DNA of 64,000 nucleotides from an uncultured Acidobacteriia bacterium (GTDB lineage: Bacteria; Acidobacteriota; Terriglobia; Bryobacterales; Bryobacteraceae), in assembly GCA_903851195.1 (NCBI GenBank), contig CAINNJ010000019.1:62001-126000 (forward strand), in the 5' to 3' direction. Each line of letters starts with the position of its first letter. Within the stretch, counting starts at the first letter, position 1. The translations under genes and the position numbers were made by a program. A model generated the notes under the pieces. It worked only from the letters and a program-made list of their open reading frames with translations, made no database searches and was not told the origin of the DNA. Below, piece by piece: positions 61,468 to 64,000 of this stretch.

Positions 61468-62154
61468 ATGAAAGCCTTGCTGGAAGTCTTCTATCAGCCC
61501 GGAAAAGTCTTCGCCGCCCTGCCGGAACGCCGTGGCGCCTGGCTGATCCCGCTGATCCTGAACACGCTGCTGCTCCTGGCGGCTGCCTGGCTGGTTCCCC
61601 ACTACATCGGCCGCGAGAACATGGTGCGCCAGCAGATGGAAACCATGAGGCTGAGCCCGGAACAAACGCAGATTGCGATGGCGAGAGCAAACTCGCCCGC
61701 CAGCATCTACAGCGGTTATGTCGCCACCGTCCTCTTCGGCCCCCTGATTCACGCCGCCATCGCCGGCATGCTTTTTGCCTTTGGCATGATGACCGGCAAG
61801 CCGCCGAAGTTCGCCACCATGCTCGCCATGGTCGCCATCGCTTTCTTTCCTTACTGGCTCGTCACCACGCTCATGACGGCACTGGTATTGGCAGTCACGC
61901 CGGACCCCGCCACCCTCAACATCCGGAATCTGATTGCCACCAACGTCGGCGCCTTCATGGATAAGAACACCATGGCGAAAGGTCTTTATAGTCTTCTCAC
62001 CTCTCTCGATATTCTGAGTTTTATCGAGATCGGGCTCCTGTCTCTCGGCTTTTCGAAAGTCACCAGATCGGGGCTGTTTTTCGGCATCGCGGCCGTCGGC
62101 GGCATCTGGATTCTCTACGTTTCCACCAAAATGGCCATCAGTCTGCTGTTTTAG
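61468..62154 (+). CDS. YIP1-family membrane protein
   Basis: The 228-residue protein has five hydrophobic helices and the YIP1-domain layout: FYQPGKVFAALPER near residue 7, LNTLLLLAAAWLV, then GPLIHAAIAGMLFAFGMM and IAFFPYWLVTTLMTALVL. In bacteria this family has no settled function. The ATG at 61468 is chosen because the upstream extension is short. The last 58 bp of the gene and 5 bp beyond its stop (62097-62159) are repeated at 63062-63124, marking one edge of a 965-bp insert. The gene appears intact. Confidence 0.85.
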   Translation: MKALLEVFYQPGKVFAALPERRGAWLIPLILNTLLLLAAAWLVPHYIGRENMVRQQMETMRLSPEQTQIAMARANSPASIYSGYVATVLFGPLIHAAIAGMLFAFGMMTGKPPKFATMLAMVAIAFFPYWLVTTLMTALVLAVTPDPATLNIRNLIATNVGAFMDKNTMAKGLYSLLTSLDILSFIEIGLLSLGFSKVTRSGLFFGIAAVGGIWILYVSTKMAISLLF

Positions 62155-62159
62155 GCGGC
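62097..62159 (+). repeat. Left copy of a 63-bp direct repeat bounding the toxin-antitoxin segment
   Basis: The 63 bp covering the 3' end of the YIP1-family gene, its stop and five downstream bases occur again at 63062-63124 with a single mismatch (62140 A against 63105 C). The left copy is functional, since it completes the gene. The copies are 965 bp apart and flank a toxin-antitoxin pair, as expected for integration or a recombination at a gene end. Confidence 0.9.
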
Positions 62160-62258
62160 GGAAAGGGAATAGATGATACCGAGTTTATGCCTGCGAAACT
62201 GGCACCGTTCTTGCTCAATCCCAGTTCCCGCTCGATTTCAACGGTAGTTGGAAGAATT

Positions 62259-62585
62259 TTACGGCGCCACCGCCTTGACTGCGAAATGCACTCCTTCCCG
62301 CTCCTGAAGGGCTGCGATTACGCCGAACAGGTTCCTGGCTGAAGGGTTCCCCTTTGGTCCAAACATGCGCATCAGGCTTTCGGCCGGCGTGTCGACAGTC
62401 AACGCGAGAGCTGGAAAGCCGACTGTGGCGTTGATGTAATTGCGGATCATACTCTTGCCGGTGTCGACGTCGCCTCCAAGCATCTGCTCGATCGCTTCCT
62501 GCAACAGGGCTCGACGGAAAGCCGGTTCGCGCTGCGCCCGGTCCCGGATCGTCTCGCGGAAATTTCTTGTCAGTGGCATTTTCAC
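62259..62585 (-). CDS. HTH-type antitoxin (HigA/RHH-addiction-module-like)
   Basis: The 108-residue protein begins near the GTG at 62585 (the ATG at 62579 is also possible), with MPLTRNFRETIRDRAQ. It contains a helix-turn-helix-like part in VGFPALALTVDTPAESLMRM and the conserved FGPKGNPSARNLFGVIAAL. This is the antidote type found beside RelE/HigB-like toxins and probably binds its own promoter. Its start overlaps the toxin stop (GTGA), so the two are translationally coupled. Toxin-first order is typical of HigBA-type pairs. The pair lies between the 63-bp direct repeats. Confidence 0.82.
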   Translation of the reverse strand: MKMPLTRNFRETIRDRAQREPAFRRALLQEAIEQMLGGDVDTGKSMIRNYINATVGFPALALTVDTPAESLMRMFGPKGNPSARNLFGVIAALQEREGVHFAVKAVAP

Positions 62586-62932
62586 TTCTCCCCTTTCTTC
62601 TTGCGCTTCTTATACTCGGCCCAGCAGGCCTTTGCCGCCGTGATATCCCCCGGCTGTCGCTTCTTAGTACCGCCGCCGAGGAGGATTACCAACTTCTCCC
62701 CGTCCCTGCCGAAATAGATTCGGTAGCCCGGGCCCCAATCGAGCTTGTACTCGTAAACACCCGCGCCAACACTTTCAACATTCGACAGGTTCCCCCTGGC
62801 AAGCTTTTCCAGGACCGCCGTGATTTTCGCGGCCGCAGTGACGTTAAGGCTGGCAAACCACTTCCCGAATGGGCTTTTGCCGGACGGGTCGATGTATTCC
62901 TGAACGTCGATCACCAACCCATACAATAACAT
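62582..62932 (-). CDS. RelE/HigB-like toxin
   Basis: The 116-residue product starts at the ATG at 62932 (a GTG at 62914 is an alternative). It matches addiction-module killer proteins of the RelE/ParE fold: SPFGKWFASLNVTAAAKITAVLEKL, then YEYKLDWGPGYRIYFGRDGEKLVILLGGGTKKRQ. Such toxins cleave mRNA on the ribosome. The basic Lys-rich tail ends KKRKKKGEK. It is upstream of and overlaps the antitoxin gene by 4 bp. The small size, coupling and antitoxin partner make the assignment good. Confidence 0.85.
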   Translation of the reverse strand: MLLYGLVIDVQEYIDPSGKSPFGKWFASLNVTAAAKITAVLEKLARGNLSNVESVGAGVYEYKLDWGPGYRIYFGRDGEKLVILLGGGTKKRQPGDITAAKACWAEYKKRKKKGEK

Positions 62933-63061
62933 ATATGTTATCAACAAGGTATGTAGCGGGTTCCTGACGCTGCCGGAATACCATTGCAGCCCACGAGCCG
63001 GGCGGATGTGGAGCGCAAGGTCCATCCTGCCGCCGCCATCCATGCATGAGGCCATCACCTC

Positions 63062-63124
63062 CGGCGGCATCTGGATTCTCTACGTTTCCACCAAAATGGC
63101 CATCCGTCTGCTGTTTTAGGCGGC
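63062..63124 (+). repeat. Right copy of the 63-bp direct repeat
   Basis: This is a copy of 62097-62159 with one mismatch at 63105 (C for A). It carries the YIP1 gene's last codons and stop, but the rest of the gene is absent upstream, so it is a remnant. It marks the right edge of the toxin-antitoxin segment, 236 bp before the comF frame. Confidence 0.9.
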
Positions 63125-63136
63125 ATACAGCCGGAT

Positions 63137-63166
63137 TTGACAATCCGACACTGGCGTCTCTACACT
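63137..63166 (+). promoter_or_regulatory. Sigma-70-like promoter upstream of comF
   Basis: A perfect TTGACA at 63137-63142 lies 18 bp before TACACT at 63161-63166. CGGATT-TGAC-AATCCG (63132-63147) is an inverted repeat over the -35 box and could be a repressor site. It points toward comF and begins 12 bp after the right repeat. Confidence 0.5.
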
Positions 63167-63244
63167 AGGGGCAATAAGCCCTATGGCGCTTACTCACACT
63201 CCCGATGCGGCGGAAATCGCAACTGGATGTGTGCGCCAGCCGGC

Positions 63245-63276
63245 TAAGGCTGGATTCACCGGGTGTAAGGCTGGAT
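63245..63276 (+). repeat. Two direct copies of an 11-bp sequence
   Basis: TAAGGCTGGAT occurs at 63245-63255 and 63266-63276, exactly 21 bp apart, or two helical turns, downstream of the promoter-like sequence. The spacing could suit a dimeric DNA-binding protein, but two copies could also be chance. Confidence 0.5.
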
Positions 63277-63320
63277 GTAAGAGTGACGAGCGTTGTCGTC
63301 TCATCCGCCGGCAGGAGGTG

Positions 63321-63354
63321 AGCCTTCTCGGGTAGTTCGCTCACGAGAACGGCT
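63321..63354 (+). promoter_or_regulatory. Hairpin in the comF leader
   Basis: AGCCTTCTCG (63321-63330) pairs with CGAGAACGGCT (63344-63354) around a 13-nt loop, with one bulged C. It overlaps the end of a five-codon frame, GTG AGC CTT CTC GGG TAG at 63318-63335, that follows AGGAGG. It may be a leader or attenuator structure. Confidence 0.35.
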
Positions 63355-63360
63355 TCCTCA

Positions 63361-64000
63361 ATACTTCGCGGGGTCCCCCACGGCCTTTTTTCGCTCCTCT
63401 ATCCCGATAATTGTCGGCTTTGTAACACTCCTCTCACACAATGGACCCGTGTTCCCGTCTGTGAGTCCTGTCTGGCCGCTCCACGGCCGCTCGAAGCCGC
63501 GTACTTCTGTGCGCTCTGCCGGACGCCTTTCGCGAACGCCTTCCCGCTCGATGAGGAAAGCGTCTGTGCCGCCTGCCGCTCCGGTCTGCGGGGCTTTGAT
63601 CGCGCGGCGAGTTTCGGTTTTTACGAAGGTACGCTCCGCGGCCTGATTCATCTGCTGAAGTACTCCGGCATGAAACCTCTGGCCCGTACCTTGGCCGGTT
63701 TCATGGAAAGAGCCCTTTCCATCGACGATTCTTACGACGCCATCGTGCCCGTGCCCCTCCACTGGCGCAAACACTGGGAGCGTGGCTTCAATCAGGCCAG
63801 CCTGCTCGCGGGTCATCTGTCGAAACGGCGCGGCGTGCCGCTCGTTCATGCCCTGCGCCGCAAACGCTCCACCGCCGTGCAGGCCAGCCTGGCCGTCGCC
63901 GGGCGCCGCCGCAACGTGGCCGGGGCGTTCGAGATCCGCCCGAAAGCGCGAATACAGGGCAAACGAATTCTGTTAATTGACGACGTGATGACGACCGGCG
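63361..64000 (+). CDS. comF: ComF-family phosphoribosyltransferase, 3'-truncated by the window edge and lacking a clear start
   Basis: The reading frame shows four CxxC pairs of the ComF zinc ribbon (CRLC, CESC, CALC, CAAC). ComF core sequence follows: FGFYEGTLRGLIHLLKYSGM, AIVPVPLHWRKHWERGFNQA, and the PRPP-binding ILLIDDVMTTG where the window stops. ComF proteins take part in DNA uptake or purine salvage. The frame opens at 63322, right after a stop, and contains no ATG, GTG or TTG before the conserved start; only a rare ATA at 63361 is available. The gene may be disrupted near the inserted segment, use a rare codon, or contain a sequence error. Confidence 0.85.
   Translation, partial: MLRGVPHGLFSLLYPDNCRLCNTPLTQWTRVPVCESCLAAPRPLEAAYFCALCRTPFANAFPLDEESVCAACRSGLRGFDRAASFGFYEGTLRGLIHLLKYSGMKPLARTLAGFMERALSIDDSYDAIVPVPLHWRKHWERGFNQASLLAGHLSKRRGVPLVHALRRKRSTAVQASLAVAGRRRNVAGAFEIRPKARIQGKRILLIDDVMTTG

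Larger units (their letters stand above)
62933..63360. other. Gene-poor stretch containing the right repeat, a promoter and short repeats
   Basis: No coherent protein-coding gene is seen here. From left to right it holds the upstream region of the toxin gene, the right 63-bp repeat (63062-63124), a strong promoter-like sequence (63137-63166), an 11-bp repeat pair (63245-63276), an AGGAGG sequence at 63313-63318 followed by a five-codon frame, and a hairpin at 63321-63354. Open frames crossing it lack any conserved motif. Confidence 0.6.

Noticed and set aside
62155-62258. Possible small gene after the YIP1 gene
   Set aside because: No frame with a ribosome binding site and coherent sequence is present; the stretch is just the gap before the antitoxin end.
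63245-63276. Possible CRISPR-like repeat
   Set aside because: There are only two 11-bp copies with no spacer array, so it does not meet even a minimal CRISPR pattern.

Overview
The window is GC-rich, densely coded chromosomal DNA from a Gram-negative bacterium. The best fit is an acidobacterium of the Solibacter/Bryobacter type; this is inferred from gene content, with no ribosomal RNA to confirm it. The pointers are a subtilase ending in the C-terminal domain abundant in Solibacter (TIGR03437-like), a DUF1549/DUF1553 plus DUF1501 pair, many Tat-exported sugar enzymes, a fused LptF-LptG permease, futalosine-pathway menaquinone genes and the hopanoid protein HpnJ. No rRNA, tRNA, CRISPR array or recognisable transposase was seen.

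Layout. 1-7.8 kb: the 3' part of glmU, larB, a menaquinone pair (UbiA-type prenyltransferase and MqnE), an overlapping AAA ATPase/TOPRIM-like pair that resembles a defence module, a cupin and recJ. 7.9-17.3 kb: the DUF1549/1553-DUF1501 export pair, small unknowns, then a tightly coupled sugar-acid operon (SSS symporter, HpcH/HpaI aldolase, ThuA-like protein, Gfo/Idh/MocA oxidoreductase) converging on a four-carbon acid sugar kinase. 17.4-20.3 kb: a cytochrome oxidase cluster with subunit I, two subunit III-like proteins and a 62-residue CxxC membrane protein, but no subunit II. 20.3-29 kb: an exported TldD/TldE pair, a GlsB-like protein, a BON-LysM protein, and two large secreted paralogues that share a new-looking eight-cysteine C-terminal domain. 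29.2-33 kb: the conserved yicC-gmk-rpoZ-coaBC-udg housekeeping operon. 33-49.7 kb: a FecR/DUF6600 protein, hpnJ, an RlmD-type methyltransferase, an RlhA-like U32 protein, a second exported TldD/TldE pair, LptFG and the subtilase.

49.7-53.7 kb is a copper island: a CopA-type ATPase, a CopZ-like chaperone, a Met/His-rich exported protein with a clear frameshift near its 3' end, and a small Cys/His-rich exported protein. 53.8-61.4 kb holds a HEAT-repeat protein, a TIM-barrel isomerase, an inositol-phosphatase-like enzyme, a zinc dehydrogenase, an M28 peptidase, a second HpcH/HpaI aldolase and an MlaD-like protein. 61.5-64 kb holds a YIP1-family gene whose last 63 bp are repeated 965 bp downstream. 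Between the two copies sits a HigBA-like toxin-antitoxin pair, so this looks like an inserted cassette. comF follows and runs off the window, with no ordinary start codon in its frame.

The strongest leads for something undescribed are the repeat-bounded toxin-antitoxin cassette, the shared cysteine-rich secreted domain, and the AAA ATPase/TOPRIM pair.
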